DNA of 64,000 nucleotides. Source: Jackrogersella multiformis. Its lineage: Eukaryota; Ascomycota; Sordariomycetes; Xylariales; Hypoxylaceae. The notes beneath the pieces are model-generated. The model did no database searches. It saw only the letters and a list, made by a program, of their open reading frames with translations, and had not been told where the DNA came from. Shown in pieces: positions 1 to 13,449 of this stretch. The DNA is taken from contig CADCXD010000004.1 in assembly GCA_902806575.1 (NCBI GenBank), positions 1,488,001 through 1,552,000 of the forward strand, written 5' to 3'. A program made the position numbers and the translations under genes. Positions within the stretch are counted from its first letter, which is position 1. Each line of letters opens with the position of its first letter.

Positions 1-312
1 TCCTCTTCAGTATCCCACCAGATGGTCGCGATGGGTCTCGAGGCCTGCAACGCCATCTTCCACTTCGCGGGCTTCGTCGCGCTCGCCGTGTTCATGAGCC
101 GGCTCCTGTTCTGCCGGGGCAGCGTGTGCGGCGCGGCGCGGGCCAGCATCGCCTTCGGCGCCTTCGAGTTCCTCCTCTGGGTCGCCTCCGCCGTCATCGT
201 GGGAAAGGAAGTCGCGAAGGGGGGGTTATCCTCATTTCTCCCCCGCCGTTCCGGCAGCAAGCAGGCCCCTTTAAGTGTTCCTCAGATGAAGGAGGCCGCC
301 CAAGCCGCGTAA
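1..312 (+). CDS. MARVEL-type membrane protein, 3' end only
   Basis: This is the last part of a gene that begins left of the window. The frame is open from base 1 to the TAA at 310-312. The visible peptide has two hydrophobic stretches, one around GFVALAVFMSRLLF and one around FEFLLWVASAVIVG, followed by a polar tail. The run of Gly, Glu, Ala and Phe ahead of the first helix and the FGAFEFLLW pattern in the second resemble the last two helices of fungal four-helix MARVEL-domain proteins, which sit in the plasma or other membranes and have no enzymatic role. A pyrimidine-rich TCCTCTTCAG at 1-10 could be an intron acceptor, with the exon starting at 11 in the same frame. The assignment rests on pattern only and the N-terminal half is not visible. 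Confidence 0.6.
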   Translation, partial: SSSVSHQMVAMGLEACNAIFHFAGFVALAVFMSRLLFCRGSVCGAARASIAFGAFEFLLWVASAVIVGKEVAKGGLSSFLPRRSGSKQAPLSVPQMKEAAQAA

Positions 313-1837
313 GCAACGGCTGGTTGTCTCCCGGCGGTAGTCGCGGCTACATCGACATCCCCCTCTCGCCGTACCGCCCGTCTCTGGACTACCAGACGGT
401 CCCGGTGACGGTCGGGCGCTGGGACCGTGTCTACCTACATCTGGGAAAAGAGTAGAGGGGTATGTGTGAAGCATACATCTACATCCGTCGATCAACCGGT
501 CCTGTGTTGTGTCACAGTGACCAAAAAAGGGGAGTTGGGGAAAGGTGGTTATGAACGTGAGAACCGGGAACCACAAGGCTTCGTCTAGATGACCAGCCAG
601 GCGGTGCCACATCCACGGATTCACGAGAAAGGGCGCGGAGGGAGTTTTTTTGTGGTACTTTCGAAATATAATAGTTACAAGCTAAAGGGGTTAGATTCGG
701 TAGTGGTCTTATTTACGAAGGCGGGACGAATTAAATCCAATATACCACCAGTGTTAAACGTCAACGTAACCACTAGTCGACCTCATATTTATGCCTTATG
801 TTATGTTGAATGTGGAATAGGGGCTAACGTGGAGAGTTCTAATTACGATAGCGATGTCGGCAAAACCTTGCATTTATACTAATACCTCCTAGTTAGGTAT
901 TTAATAGACCTTGAGCTAATAACTTTTAACTTTAATTGCAGGTCCCGGCTATCTGGTCTTGGGTGTAGTACAATGCAGTACAATACATGCATCCTACCCC
1001 GATATCCTACGTGCCTACCTACATATAGTACCTACCCAGGCAGGAGGTAGTAAGCTGCTAAGGTATCTACCGGTAGCGGTTATGAAATCTGTCGCAATTC
1101 GGCCACGGAATGATGTCTTAGATTACCCCGCCATGGCCTTCTAGCTGCACTCGCTTGCGTGGGATGCCCCGCGGTTCCCGATCCTACCTACCAGTTCCTG
1201 CCTACAGGTATCCTTACTTTCGGAATTTGTATTTATCTATTTATTTGTATTATACATCTTGTAAGTATCAAGATGAATATAACATGGAGATACCAACTTT
1301 ATGACCCTAGAAAATATGTGTTGTTATAGAAACGAAGGAAGAGAAAGTATCTCAAGTAAGTTCACTATAGGATATCGAAATAATCGAACGGGACCCGTCG
1401 AAAACTCCCTCGAGGTGAGTGACTTCCTATACCATAGCTCGTTAGCAGATCTAGGTAGGTAGGTAGCTATGCCATTATAATCCCTCCTATTGGGCGTACA
1501 AATCCCTACAAGGCAAATCTCTCGAAGATAGTCGATGGCGTGCTTTGTGCTTTGACTCCACACTCCCCCCAAACGAGGTCCCAAGAGTGACGATTCGCTC
1601 GAAAGCCAGATGCCATTGTCGGAAGCCCATTTGCGATGGGCAAATACATATAAGTTAAGTCGAGTGACACCATAATTCCGTAGTAAGCCATATACATAGC
1701 TTGTGAACTCATATACCCTTCCCTTCTGTTATATCCGGTCGTACCACTTTACCTATCCTTTCCACTTATACGTCGAGACTTGCGCCGCCCCTTTATACCC
1801 ACAAGACCTTGAACATACCATAGTAAAGCTACTCACA
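313..1837. other. Intergenic spacer with no recognised gene
   Basis: This spacer holds the 3' flank of the MARVEL-type gene and the promoter and leader of the sulfhydrylase gene. It is AT-rich and carries several TAGGTA/TACCTA words, for example near 890, 1010-1070 and 1455. The open frames here are short and show no family motif, so I call none of them. Confidence 0.6.
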
Positions 1838-3439
<1,602 letters not shown>

Positions 3440-3887
3440 GAATTTCACCAGTACCGAATAATCATACCCTCCCTGTATTATGTTTAAACTAGTTATGAAT
3501 TGAAGCTCACTGGCCACTTGACTTTTTGAACACGAACCTGGACAAAATATAATATTTTATATCATTTCAATGGTGAAATCGGTAAATCTATATATATTAA
3601 GAGTAGAAAGAGGGTAAGATATTCAGATAATTACGATAATTACATAATTCATATATCTTGCGTAGTCTCACCTTCTTTTAAAGCCGACGCCAAGACCCGA
3701 TCCCCACATATTGCATATTTCCAACATGGGACTACCTCACACAATAGGTAGCATGCTGCATCATAGCATCGAAACCTACCAAGGTACCTCCTACCATACC
3801 TTACCAACCTCACCTCCAAACCACCAATCCCACCAGAACCAACAGCCACAAACAACAACCACCACCAAAAGAGCGAAGACCGAAAAG
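3440..3887. other. Spacer between the sulfhydrylase and EMC7 genes
   Basis: This AT-rich 3' flank turns into an A/C-rich 5' leader (CAACCACCACC-type) just ahead of the EMC7 start. The EMC7 frame stays open upstream to an ATG at 3716, but that stretch lacks a signal peptide and looks like leader sequence. Confidence 0.5.
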
Positions 3888-4959
3888 ATGCACATACCAC
3901 TCCCCCCCATCCTCCTCGGCGCCCTCTGCAGCCTCGCCTCCGCCAGCGCCTCCTCCCCCAACCCACCAGCCCAGCAAGCGCAAGCCTCCCTCACGCTCTG
4001 GATCCCGTCGTCGCAGCAGGTGGCGAGCCCGCACGCGCTCCCGCCCACGACGCACGCCACGCTGTCGTCTCTGCGGCGGGCGTACGATGCGCCGCTGACG
4101 GCGTCGGGCGCCTTCGCCTTCCGCAACGTGACGCCGGGGTCGTACCTGGCGGACGTGCACTGCGGCACGCACGTCTTCGCGCCGCTGCGCGTGGACGTGC
4201 TGGCCTCGGAGGAGGAGGAGAAGGGTGCTGGGGCGGCGGTGGTGTCGGTGAAGGCCTGGGAGACGTTCCGCGGCAACGACTGGGAGAATAAGGGCCAGGA
4301 GGTGGTCCGGAGCGGCGGCCGCTTCGCCGTGCGGGCTTTGGGGCCCAAGGAGTATTATGCCGAGAGGGGATCATGTGAGCATTTCCCCATCTCTCCCTGC
4401 CTCTCTCCCCCATCCTTCTTCTGCATCTACTGTGTATTCTCTAGTTCGGGCTAGACTTAGAGAAAGCGGAGAACGAAGAGAAAAGTACGATCCGCAGTGT
4501 CGGGCTGGACTAACAACGCATACCCCCAGTCTCCATCCTCGGCATCCTCAAGAACCCTATGATCCTCATGGGCCTGGTCAGCATGGTACTCTTCCTCGGC
4601 GTGCCCAAGCTCGTCGAGAACAGTAAGTTGACCCACCCCACCCCCATCTCCCCTACCCTACCCTACCCTACCCTTCCCCTCCTCCCCATCCGTCCAACCT
4701 TCTAACCGCAAACCCCCCACCAGTGGACCCCGAGATGCGAGCCGAGTGGGAGGAGCAGCAGAAGAAGAGCCCGATGGGCAGCCTGATGGGCGGCGGCGGC
4801 CCGCAGCCCGGCGCCAGCCCCATAGGCAACTTCGACATGGCCGCGTACATGGCGGGGCAGGGCGGCAAGAAGGATGAAGGCGAGGTGTCCGGTGGTGGCA
4901 GCGCCAGCAACGGAGGAGGCGGAGGAAAGAAGGGCGGGAAGAATAGAAAGACCGAGTGA
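3888..4959 (+). CDS. EMC7: ER membrane protein complex subunit 7 (EMC7, DUF2012)
   Basis: EMC7 is a subunit of the ER membrane complex, an insertase for tail-anchored and multi-pass membrane proteins. Three exons (3888-4374, 4530-4622, 4724-4959) give 271 residues. The start at 3888 begins a hydrophobic signal peptide (IPLPPILLGALCSLASA). A luminal beta-sandwich-like domain follows, with the family's FRNVTPGSYLADVHC block and a conserved YYAER segment at the end of exon 1. Exon 2 encodes the single membrane helix around residues 166-190 (NPMILMGLVSMVLFLGVPKL). The cytosolic tail begins MDPEMRAEWEEQQKK, a hallmark of fungal EMC7, and ends in a Gly/Lys-rich stretch. The introns are 155 and 101 nt. 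The coding part of exon 1 is very GC-rich compared with its flanks. Confidence 0.9.
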
Positions 4960-5499
4960 AGACTCTAGAATGTACGACTACCCACCCAATTAAAAATGGG
5001 CATGAAATAAAGAACCAGCGGTCCGTATTCTGAATATAAATATCATTATCACACGAGATAGATCTATGGAGGGCGTTGGCACACTTATACGCCAGGACCC
5101 ATTATTTGTTCCACACAGGCAAGTGACGAACGGAACTGGATAATAAACCTATGTACCATGGATGCTAAGCCAAATCAAACCCTTGAACTTCACTCTAGCC
5201 CTATGCTCGATTCATTTCTCATTTACATATCTGCTTCTTTCTGCTTCTGGCTCGGTTCAGGTTCGTATTATTCATAATCAACGCATACCACTTTCGTTTT
5301 CCCTTGTTGCCCCTGTCTAGCCAGCCAACGTCCTCCCACTCCCTTTCACTCGATCAGTTACAATCTCCCTCCGTGACGAAACGTACTGTATGCATGTAGA
5401 AAGCACAATAGATGTAAACCCAACGCAACACAACGCAACGCATTATAAACACAGTTATGGCCTTAATCCTGTAGTCTCGATTCAAACTCCGAGGGAGTC
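4960..5499. other. Convergent 3' flanks of the EMC7 and WW-domain genes
   Basis: Both neighbours end into this 540-base stretch. It is AT-rich on the EMC7 side and C/T-rich towards 5300. I see no open frame with family features, only the two expected 3' UTRs. Confidence 0.55.
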
Positions 5500-6556
5500 T
5501 TAGAAATCACCGCCGAAGTCGTCACCACCACCACCGTAGTCATCGTTATTGCCGTCCTGGTAACCGTCCTGGTACGCCTCCTGGTGATCGTCGCTGACCG
5601 CATCAGCGATCAGCGCACCTCCGATCAGACCAGCACCCAGACCCAGCGCCGCTCCTCCGGCCATGCCCATACCGCCGCCGGACTTCTTAGGCCCGGCTTG
5701 GTTGTTGCCGTAGTATCCGCCCTGGCCTTGAGGAGGGTACCCGCCGCCGTACCCACCATACTGGCCTTGGGGATGTCCTCCGTAGCCTCCGTACTGGGCC
5801 TGGGGCGGGGGGCCGGAATAGTACCCCTGTTGCGGACCTGGGCTGCCGTAGCCGCCATATTGTTGCTGAGGAGGATATTGCTGCTGGCCAGGGTAACCGC
5901 CGCCCGACCCGCCGTATCCGTATCCGCCCGCGCCTTGTTGCTTGTTCTTGCTGCCGAAGAACTTGCCTAACAGGCCCTTGGCCTTGTCAGCGGGTGTACC
6001 GCTGCCGGACGAGCGCGGAGGTAGCTGGTCGGGGTACTGGGAATAGCCTTGGCCCGGGGTGGGGGTACTGCCGTACGACTGGGCGGCGCCTCCCATTCCG
6101 CGGGCGTTCTCTTCTTCCTGCAGCTGGCGCGCCAGACGCGCGTCGGCGTCTTCGTTAAGATTGGAGCTGGACCCGCCCGGTTTCGTGGCCTCGTTAACGA
6201 AGGGGTTGTTGTGGCCGGCCGGGCTCTTGGAATCGCTGGGCGCGGAGCTGGAGCCAGGGGTGTAGCCCGGGGGAGGGCCGGGGGGCATGCTGTCGCCGGG
6301 GGCTACAGCGGGCTCGGTAGGCTTGTCCCATTGTGACTTTTTGGTATATGTATTGACGTAGAACCTGGTAGTGGTAATGTTAGATGAGGTTTGTAATAAT
6401 TGATGGGGAGAAGCAGAAGAAAAAGACAACAGGTTGGTGATAAAACGGAAATATGTCTGTAACTCACCATTCGTGGTACTGGTCGTTCCAACGGGCGATC
6501 CAACCTTCGGGTACCTTAGGGGGCGGTGGGCCCGTAGGTGGTATGAAATCTGCCAT
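5500..6556 (-). CDS. WW-domain protein with a Gly/Tyr/Gln-rich low-complexity tail
   Basis: Two exons on the minus strand (6556-6468 and 6364-5500) give 317 residues. The intron is 103 nt, and the junction falls inside a tryptophan codon of the WW domain, so the domain appears only after splicing. The N-terminus is proline-rich (TGPPPPKVPEG). The WW domain runs from about residue 16 to 45, with Trp19 and Trp42 spaced 23 apart and Pro45 closing it, so it should bind proline-rich ligands. A charged helix-like segment (ADARLARQLQEEENA) follows, then a long stretch rich in Gly, Tyr, Gln and Pro with repeated YGGYG-like units. The end is a glycine/alanine-rich hydrophobic segment (LGLGAGLIGGALIADAV) and an acidic QDGYQDGNNDD tail. 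It belongs to a common fungal group of WW proteins of unknown cellular role. Confidence 0.82.
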
Positions 6557-8089
6557 GCGAATGGAGTTGATCTTTGATTTGGCGATGTGATATGATAAGG
6601 TGTGTTATTTAAAATACAATTATCAATTCCTATTCCTAGGTATGTAAGAATGGAGTAGTCGACTGATCGATCGACTTATAGGAATCTAAGTCTTGTAAAT
6701 GAAGCGGGGTTTCCTTTGGGGGCTTCTCTGTACCAAGGAGATAAGGAGGGGTTTCGTTCCGGTCCAGTTTAAAAGGATCTTAATCCTAGGTAAGAGGTAG
6801 ACTAAGTAGGAGTTTAGAGTCTAAAATCTAGAAGTTTAGATGTTGAGGAAATAAATAAAATAGAGATATGTTATTGAATGCAGGGACCTTCTAAAAAATG
6901 CAAATAAATAGGTACCTAGGTAGGTACTTAAGATAGGTAGCACCTTACTGCAGGCAGAGTGGCTACCTGCTGCTTAAAATCAATCCCCATAGATTCTGCT
7001 TATACGGATAGATGTTCGAGGGTACCTACATGTACCTATGCGGGTAGTGCATGTATACCTAGCCTAGGTACCTAGATACCTTAGGGGTAGGTAACTTAAA
7101 GCACCGCCTCCTTCAGTTTGGTTTCGGCATCTCCAACCCCGATACGCACAAGGTTTGCTAGTCAGCTGTACAGTTTGTACTTGTAGGTATCTAATTGCCT
7201 CGTGTCATAGCTGTGTAACTAAAAAGTGACATTGTCCTCATTTTTTGCCCCCTCGAACCTTTCGGCTGCTGTTGCTGCTGCTGCTGCTGGAGTCCTCCTT
7301 TCATACCTACCTAGGTACATAGGTACTACCTACTTAATGCATATATCGTGGCTGAGCTTTTCTCATGTCCTCCATGTCTTAGACTCTTGGGGAATCTTGG
7401 AATTGGGCATGAAAAGCTGACGACGGCTTACGAATTATTGTGGCTTCCATCTACCTCACGTGGCGTACGGCTAAGAGGTATATTAATACCACCTATTATT
7501 CTATACTTAGAGTCTAGATGCATATAACACCAAGTCTATAAGAGCTTAAATGGCTTGGTTCGAGATGGCTTCTTTTCTTAACCAGTCAGCTGAATATTGA
7601 ATACCAAAAATGGACATATGTCCTCGTCACCTATCTGATTATGTTCTTACTATTGTAGTTTGTTTCTTGTCCTCATTACTATAATTGCATACAGCTACGA
7701 CGTTGACTAATGTCGTACAAATAGAGCCGTATGATGTTAATATACAGATACTCGAGGGAATCCCGTAACAAAGACGGCCTAAAGTCTTGTCTTGCTTTGC
7801 TTATCATAACTCTATCAACACCATGTGTAAGATGGCTGCATCAGTCACTTACATTACATCATGCAACCGTAATATAATAACAAGTAATAGTAATTATCAA
7901 GTTCTGGTAGGTATGTCTCAATCTACCAATCTAGATAACAAACATGCCTCAAGCGACCCCTTTCGAACCCCAGTCCTCATGGAGTTATTTCTTCTTCCCT
8001 TTCCCGTCTAAAGACGTCCTCAGTGGCAACATCCCTCAACCAACTGTCCACAGAAGAACACACAAGAGCCTACAAACGTGTCTCGGGCC
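6557..8089. other. Intergenic spacer with TACCTAGGTA palindromes
   Basis: This 1.5-kb spacer contains the promoter of the WW-domain gene and the 3' flank of the next minus-strand gene. Exact TACCTAGGTA copies lie at 6913-6922 and 7308-7317, with related words around 7020-7090. A short CTG run lies near 7270-7290. No convincing coding frame is seen. Confidence 0.6.
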
Positions 8090-8876
8090 CTACTTCTGGA
8101 GCAGGGGATGGCGAGTGGATCTCCTCGGCCTCGCCCTCTTCGGAGCCGGCACGTAGTCGTCGCTTCTGCTCTGCTGCTCGCCTTTCACACCGTCCCCGTC
8201 TGTGCCCCTGGTAACAGCTCTATCAAAAGTATAAGCATAAGCGCCGGGCATCTCAGCAACCCCGTCCTTAGACGAGCCGCTCGCCGCCGTCCTAGACCCT
8301 GCTCTCGCTCCCGCTTCCAGTTCCACCTTCCTCTGCGAGGCGAGCCGGTTCCCCGCCCGGTCGCGGAAGACGACGTCGTGCCCACGCCCCTCCGTCGCCG
8401 ACCCTTCCTGGCGGCTCTTCTGGCTGACGTGCGTCCAGTCGTCCTCGATCTGCTTCTCCACGACGAGGTTGTCGTATTCGAGTGCGTCTAGGTGGCGTTG
8501 GGTTAGCGCCGGGTTATTGGAAGAACGATGTGGAAAGTAGCACTGGGTGGATAGGTAGGAAGGCAGGTAAGAGCAGGAAGGTATGTAGACAAGATAAAAC
8601 AGGGAATCGGAATGAAGTCCTTACAAGCATCAGCCTCGCATTTATAGACCGGCTGCCAATCGTCCGTGTTGTCTGGAGCACGTATACTAGTCAGCACCTA
8701 ACCCATTTGATGCTCATTTCCAGGCACATACACAGCAGGCCATGGGAGAAGATTGTATGCCACAACTTACCTTGATTGTACACCACAGCAAGCCATTTGC
8801 CGTCCTTGATGTCGTCGACGGGCTCCGGACGGGAGCCCTCAGTGTCTTCTGCAAGTTTGCTTTCTTGAGCGCCCAT
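8090..8876 (-). CDS. Small hypothetical protein with a predicted N-myristoylation signal
   Basis: I do not recognise this family by name. Three exons (8876-8771, 8672-8625, 8487-8090) give 183 residues. The phases close across two introns of 98 and 137 nt, and the second intron has a GCTAAC branch site ahead of a CTAG acceptor. The N-terminus is MGAQESK, which fits the MGxxxS/T rule for N-myristoyltransferase, so it probably attaches to membranes. The first 75 residues are acidic with conserved-looking Trp residues (DGKWLAVVYNQ, DDWQPVYKC, IEDDWTHVS). The remainder is basic and low in complexity, rich in Arg, Ser and Gly, and ends in an RARPRRSTR tract that could act as a nuclear signal or bind lipid. 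The exon structure makes a real gene likely; the last part of the tail is the least certain. Confidence 0.6.
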
Positions 8877-9311
8877 GGTGATTTTTTTTATTTTGCAGCG
8901 ATATAAGCTGACCTGCTGTTGTGAAAGGAGGAGTTTGTAATAATATAATTCCTCCCCCCAGACCATATAAACCAGAGGAAGCGCATGTATATTGTCCTTA
9001 GGGCCTAGTAACTAGCTTCCAGCCTTCTGACCTCGTGAGATCAGCTCGGCTACTCGAGACAAACTCAAAACCACGGTTGCTCACAGTGCCCAATGGACTG
9101 GTCTGTCAAAGCTGCAATTAACTTGATTCGAAGTAGGCCACCGTAAGAATAAAAATGCCTATGCGGCAGAAAAAAAGGAACAAAAAAAAGTTTCAATAGA
9201 CCTAATCTAACTTATCCAATCTCGAGACTCCTATCCACCGTCTTTGGTGGCCTAGACGCAAACGCCGAGGCTAATAAAAGTGCAATGCGTAAAATGTTGT
9301 CAGAAATGTTA
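8877..9311. other. Spacer between the myristoylated-protein and CTL-type genes
   Basis: This 435-base stretch holds the promoter of the gene to its left and the 3' flank of the gene to its right. It includes T- and A-rich runs (8883-8890, 9170-9190). Nothing else is recognised. Confidence 0.5.
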
Positions 9312-11650
9312 TCAAACCATGTCCCTTTCGTCATACCGCCTCTCCTCGAATAGCCTCGCAGCCTCAATGCAGTAAGTAGCTCGCTCACTACCCAACCTTC
9401 TCTCACTAGCGTAGCAAATGAGGACACCGTCGAGGATGCCGGATAGAATACCCTCCATTGCCCCCAGCACTCCCCATCCGATCATGCTAGCTACCATACC
9501 TACAACGTAGGCGTAGGCGCTTCCCCTGACACCAATGCCATCCGGAAGTTGTACCTGCAGCTGCCGTGCAGTCATAACCCACGCCGCGAACCCCAGCGCT
9601 GTCGACATGACGAACCGTGCGGCGTGGAGGAGCATCTTCGCCATTCGGTAGGGCATCAGCGATGCTGTTGATTGTCCGCGGCGGGAGAATGCGCTCGGTG
9701 TGAGAGTCGTAGTAGGTCCTGTAGCAAGGAACTGGATCCTACTCAGTTGCGAGGCCGATTCCATCAGGGGTAATGAGTGGATCGACGCATACGTCAATGC
9801 CAAGGGGTTAGTCAAAACGGATACCGGGCGAGGGGCTAGTCGCCATCCTATGAACTCGAAGATGCTCGATACGCGACGGGGTAAGATCAAGATGGGAATT
9901 CGAACTGCGAGGGACAGGAGGGTGGAGGCGCATATGGTACCAAACACCGTAGTCGTAGAATGTCCTAGAGCGCCTTTGACGATCGCATTCGACGTGGCGG
10001 GTGACTGGTTGTTGCGGAAGAAGTACCAGTTCGATACCGTGCCACCAGTTGTAGCGCGAACGACTCCGCTCACAACGGAAAGGGTCCAAACGTACATAAG
10101 GAAAAAGAAGACCGCGAGCCACCAAGTAGCAGTGCCGATGACGAAGGCTGAGATGGATTTAGAGAAGTAGCCTCCGAGGAAGATTCTGGTGAACATCCAT
10201 AACCATATCCATGTCCATCCGACGACGAAGGCTAATGAGCCGAGACCGAGAAGCACAAGCGCTGGGTTGGCAGCGAGGATGCGGCTTGAGAAGTCCAATA
10301 TGTCTACCGCCCTCTGTATTTCGTGACGTCCCTTATATAGTAGCCACACCCAGACGATGGAGCAGATACCTGGGATGATGGCTGCGTACCTCATGACGAC
10401 GTCCTGTAGTCGAGATCCGTGATCTGGCCCCTGAAAACTGGAAATCATTGGGTACAATGAGAACGCGAAGAGGATGATGGGCACGCCTAATAGGATAAAC
10501 AGAGCTAAGGGCTGGACAAAAGACCTCAGTGCCGCCATCCACACCAGGGCCACGATGATCGAGACCAGGGTATCCACGGCTAAGAGGTAAAACGAGGAAT
10601 GAAGAGTCGTGTAGATAGTGTCACCGATCTTCCTGTTAGGTACAGATGTATGCAACCATACGAGCACGAAGGTGGCAAGAAGGGACGCGATAGCTATTAG
10701 ATAGATCCAGGCGAAGAACTGATCGTGCACAAAGACTTCGCCGTACATTCGAGTAGGCGCTGGTGTAGGGATCTCGCCTCGTCCTACTTCTTCTTCCTCC
10801 TCCTCCTCCTCCTCCTCCTCCTCTACTATAGCCTGACGCATCAGACGTCGATCGCGCTCCAAATTCGAGCCTTTCCCGCCGGCCATACCCTTTGGACCGC
10901 CCAAGGTGGACTTGAACTGCTGAAAAGAGGGCGGCGCCGAGTCTATAGGGGTCTCCTGCAGGAGATCGTCGGGAACCTCATTGTCTAGTACGGTCGATTC
11001 CAGACCAATATCGACCATCTTTCCACCCTCATCGCTCTCGGAATTCTGTCGCGTGTTGCCCAGGCCGTCTGGCTCTTTAGCCACGTCCCGCTTAGAATGC
11101 CTGTCCTTGAAACTCGATTCACCGTTCCAGCTGCTCTTGATTCCTCCTATGGGACGAACGCTCGAGTACAGGTTTCCGTGTGATCCGCTCCCGTGCTGCT
11201 CGGATGAGGCACCGAGTCCGTCGCCCTCAGATGCGGAACTCTCCTCCAACCGGCTCGAGACGAATACTCGGCGAGATCGCTGCAAGGCTCGGAGATCGGC
11301 AGCTTCCCTCGCATCGTCGTCATCTTCCTCTTCTCGATACTCGTTCAGGGCACTATGGAAGAGCGGGGCATCGGAGGTAGCATTGTACCGGGAGAATCCA
11401 CCGAACCTGGAACCAGAAGGCTGATAAGGATTTCCGAGCCGGGTCTGATATGAAGATCGGGTAGGATGTCTCGAGAATCGGGCTGGCGTCCCTTGCGGTT
11501 GTCGGTTGGAAGCGTCATTGATGTCGGGTTGACCAAAGTTAGATAATCGGGACTGCGACTGGGCTAGAAACCTTGAAGCATCTGGGAACTGGGCGTCAGA
11601 TTCAGGTTCGGAATCAATAGGTAGAAGCTCTACTTACATTCTGAAAACAT
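9312..11650 (-). CDS. Choline-transporter-like (CTL/Pns1) membrane protein
   Basis: This is a multi-pass protein of the CTL (SLC44-like, Choline_transpo) family. The model has a 13-nt first coding exon (11650-11638) and one large exon (11581-9312), giving 760 residues. Splicing creates the N-terminus MFSEYASRFLAQSQSRL. Other acceptors in the intron break the frame, so CCCAG ending at 11582 was chosen. Residues 1 to about 270 are hydrophilic and disordered, with an acidic patch (EEEDDDD) and a run of about twelve glutamates. After that come at least ten hydrophobic helices, beginning with FFAWIYLIAIASLLATFVLVW and including the family-typical segment around NWYFFRNN. The C-terminus is short and charged (LFEERRYDERD). 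Family members are placed in the plasma membrane or Golgi/endosomes. Choline transport is not established for the fungal forms, and the substrate cannot be read from sequence. Confidence 0.85.
10790..10822 (-). repeat. GAG/GAA trinucleotide run encoding poly-glutamate
   Basis: A CTT/CTC run on the plus strand reads as GAG and GAA codons in the CTL-type gene and makes about twelve consecutive glutamates just before the first membrane helix. It is a slippage-prone coding microsatellite, so its length may vary between isolates. Confidence 0.85.
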
Positions 11651-13449
11651 GTTCGATCGGCGCAGGAGGAGGTAGACTCCAGCAGGTTAGAAAGGGTGTA
11701 AGATAGTTGGGTAGAATTAGGTAGGGTCAGAGGAAAAGCAAATCAATCAGCGGTGACCGACGGCACGGTGATGCAAACCATACGAACCCGACTGCCTATG
11801 TAGGAACTAATAGTAAATCGGAGCAAACTTGGGGGGAAGAGGCTTTCATCAGCCAATAAAAGAAGAATAAGGCGATGAAACACGGACGTTGAATAATTTG
11901 CTATGGAGAAGAATGGATTTCAAAAGAAGTATATGATAAAGATAAATTGCTTGCTGAGTCGAGGCCGTTGCGTGGATAGCAGCAGCAGCAGCAGCAGTAG
12001 CAGTGGTAATGCGTCGTGAAGTGATGTGGATGGAGGGATTTGGATGGTGGATGGTGGATGACTCCCGGATTGCTCACATGCAGAAGTCTAATGTCCTATT
12101 CAATCATTCAATCATTCAGTAGGAGCTTGTGGTGCTCGGTGGTGCCTACCCATCTACCTAGTAACAGCACCCTGCACCTGCTTATCCGGACTTGCTGAAT
12201 GCATTACGGAAGCGGTCAAAGTGGGAACAGTGGGTGGAAGTTGTGAGCCTAACGAGCCGACCAGTACTGCCAATGTGAACTAACAGACCCAAAGAGGTTT
12301 ATCAACGATAAGATACCCGTACATTTGAACCGCTACTACCTAGGTATGTACCTAGGTATATAATGAAGGTATGTACGTAGTGGCATAGCTGCCTAAGTGT
12401 ACAAACCTAAGTACATAATAATCGTCACACTCTCTCTCTCGGTTCATCGCCTTGCTACCTAAATAAAAGACATACGTGCCTATAGTTACAATAGATCTTG
12501 CGCAAATATACCTCAAGATACCTAGGTAAGAGAGGAGAAATATAAAAAGTCTTTTATTACTTATTCTGCTGGTTAATACGACCTCCCTCTCTACCTCCTT
12601 AGTGAACTCAAATATACAGTGCAACCCTGTCACGAGCCTTTCATATAATACCAGGTGTCCGACTAGGTGAGGTCATCCACCGTTTCTTTCTAATCAGGCG
12701 CTATCGGCACTGCCAGGTGCTCATTAACACCGACGTCCGCCTCACTTGCTGATATGTATAAGTATCTAGGTACATGGGTAGTCTGTGATAGGAGCTGGGG
12801 CAGTGGGTGGGGTCTGGGCAGCCTGGAATGTACATGTGTACTACCTAGGTACATATGGTACCTGAGTTAATACACATTATCGATAGACCTCGAAGGCACC
12901 TGCACTATTACCTAGGTACACTAAGGGGAAGCTTTACCTCGACCCGCAGCCGGAGTTGACCTCATCGAACGTATTACCTACTAGCACTAGATAGTACATT
13001 ATGCTATGATCTAGGTTATCCAAGACCTGTCTGCCTGGATCACTACCTACATGTACACTGGCCTATGTACCTACATACCTATTATTTCCATTCTTCACCA
13101 CCTGCATAAACCGCCAACGACCGACTTCTTTGTTCCCACGCTTTACGCTTTACTTTACGCCCCAAGGTAACTATTCTCGAGAGATACGTCTGTGGCTTCT
13201 CTCTTCGTCTATTCTGTCACATGAGTAGTATAGTCTTGTAGTCTCATAGCAGAAAACTGACTATTGCTTTTGAGCACCAGAGCTCTTCGGCTTACCACCC
13301 CGTCGCATTAAATACATAGCTTACAACGAACGAACGTCCTCTTTCTTCCTATCCCTAATAGCTACTCCTCCACTACTCAAAGATCGATCTCGTGATCCAT
13401 CCCGCCGACCTCTGCATCCGCCCCAAGACTCCTCCCCTTCCGAATCCCA
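11651..13449. other. Shared upstream region of the CTL-type and Rab4-like genes
   Basis: This 1.8-kb stretch lies between divergent genes. It contains an AGC run at about 11979-11997, overlapping TACCTAGGTA copies at 12337-12346 and 12349-12358, and many further TAGGTAC words between 12760 and 13080. The last 120 bases before the Rab start are C/T-rich, as is usual for fungal leaders. No gene is seen. Confidence 0.55.

Noticed and set aside
7955..7975. Minus-strand GGGGTTCGAAAGG resembling a tRNA T-arm
   Set aside because: The stem bases are G on both sides and cannot pair, and no matching D- or anticodon arm is present.
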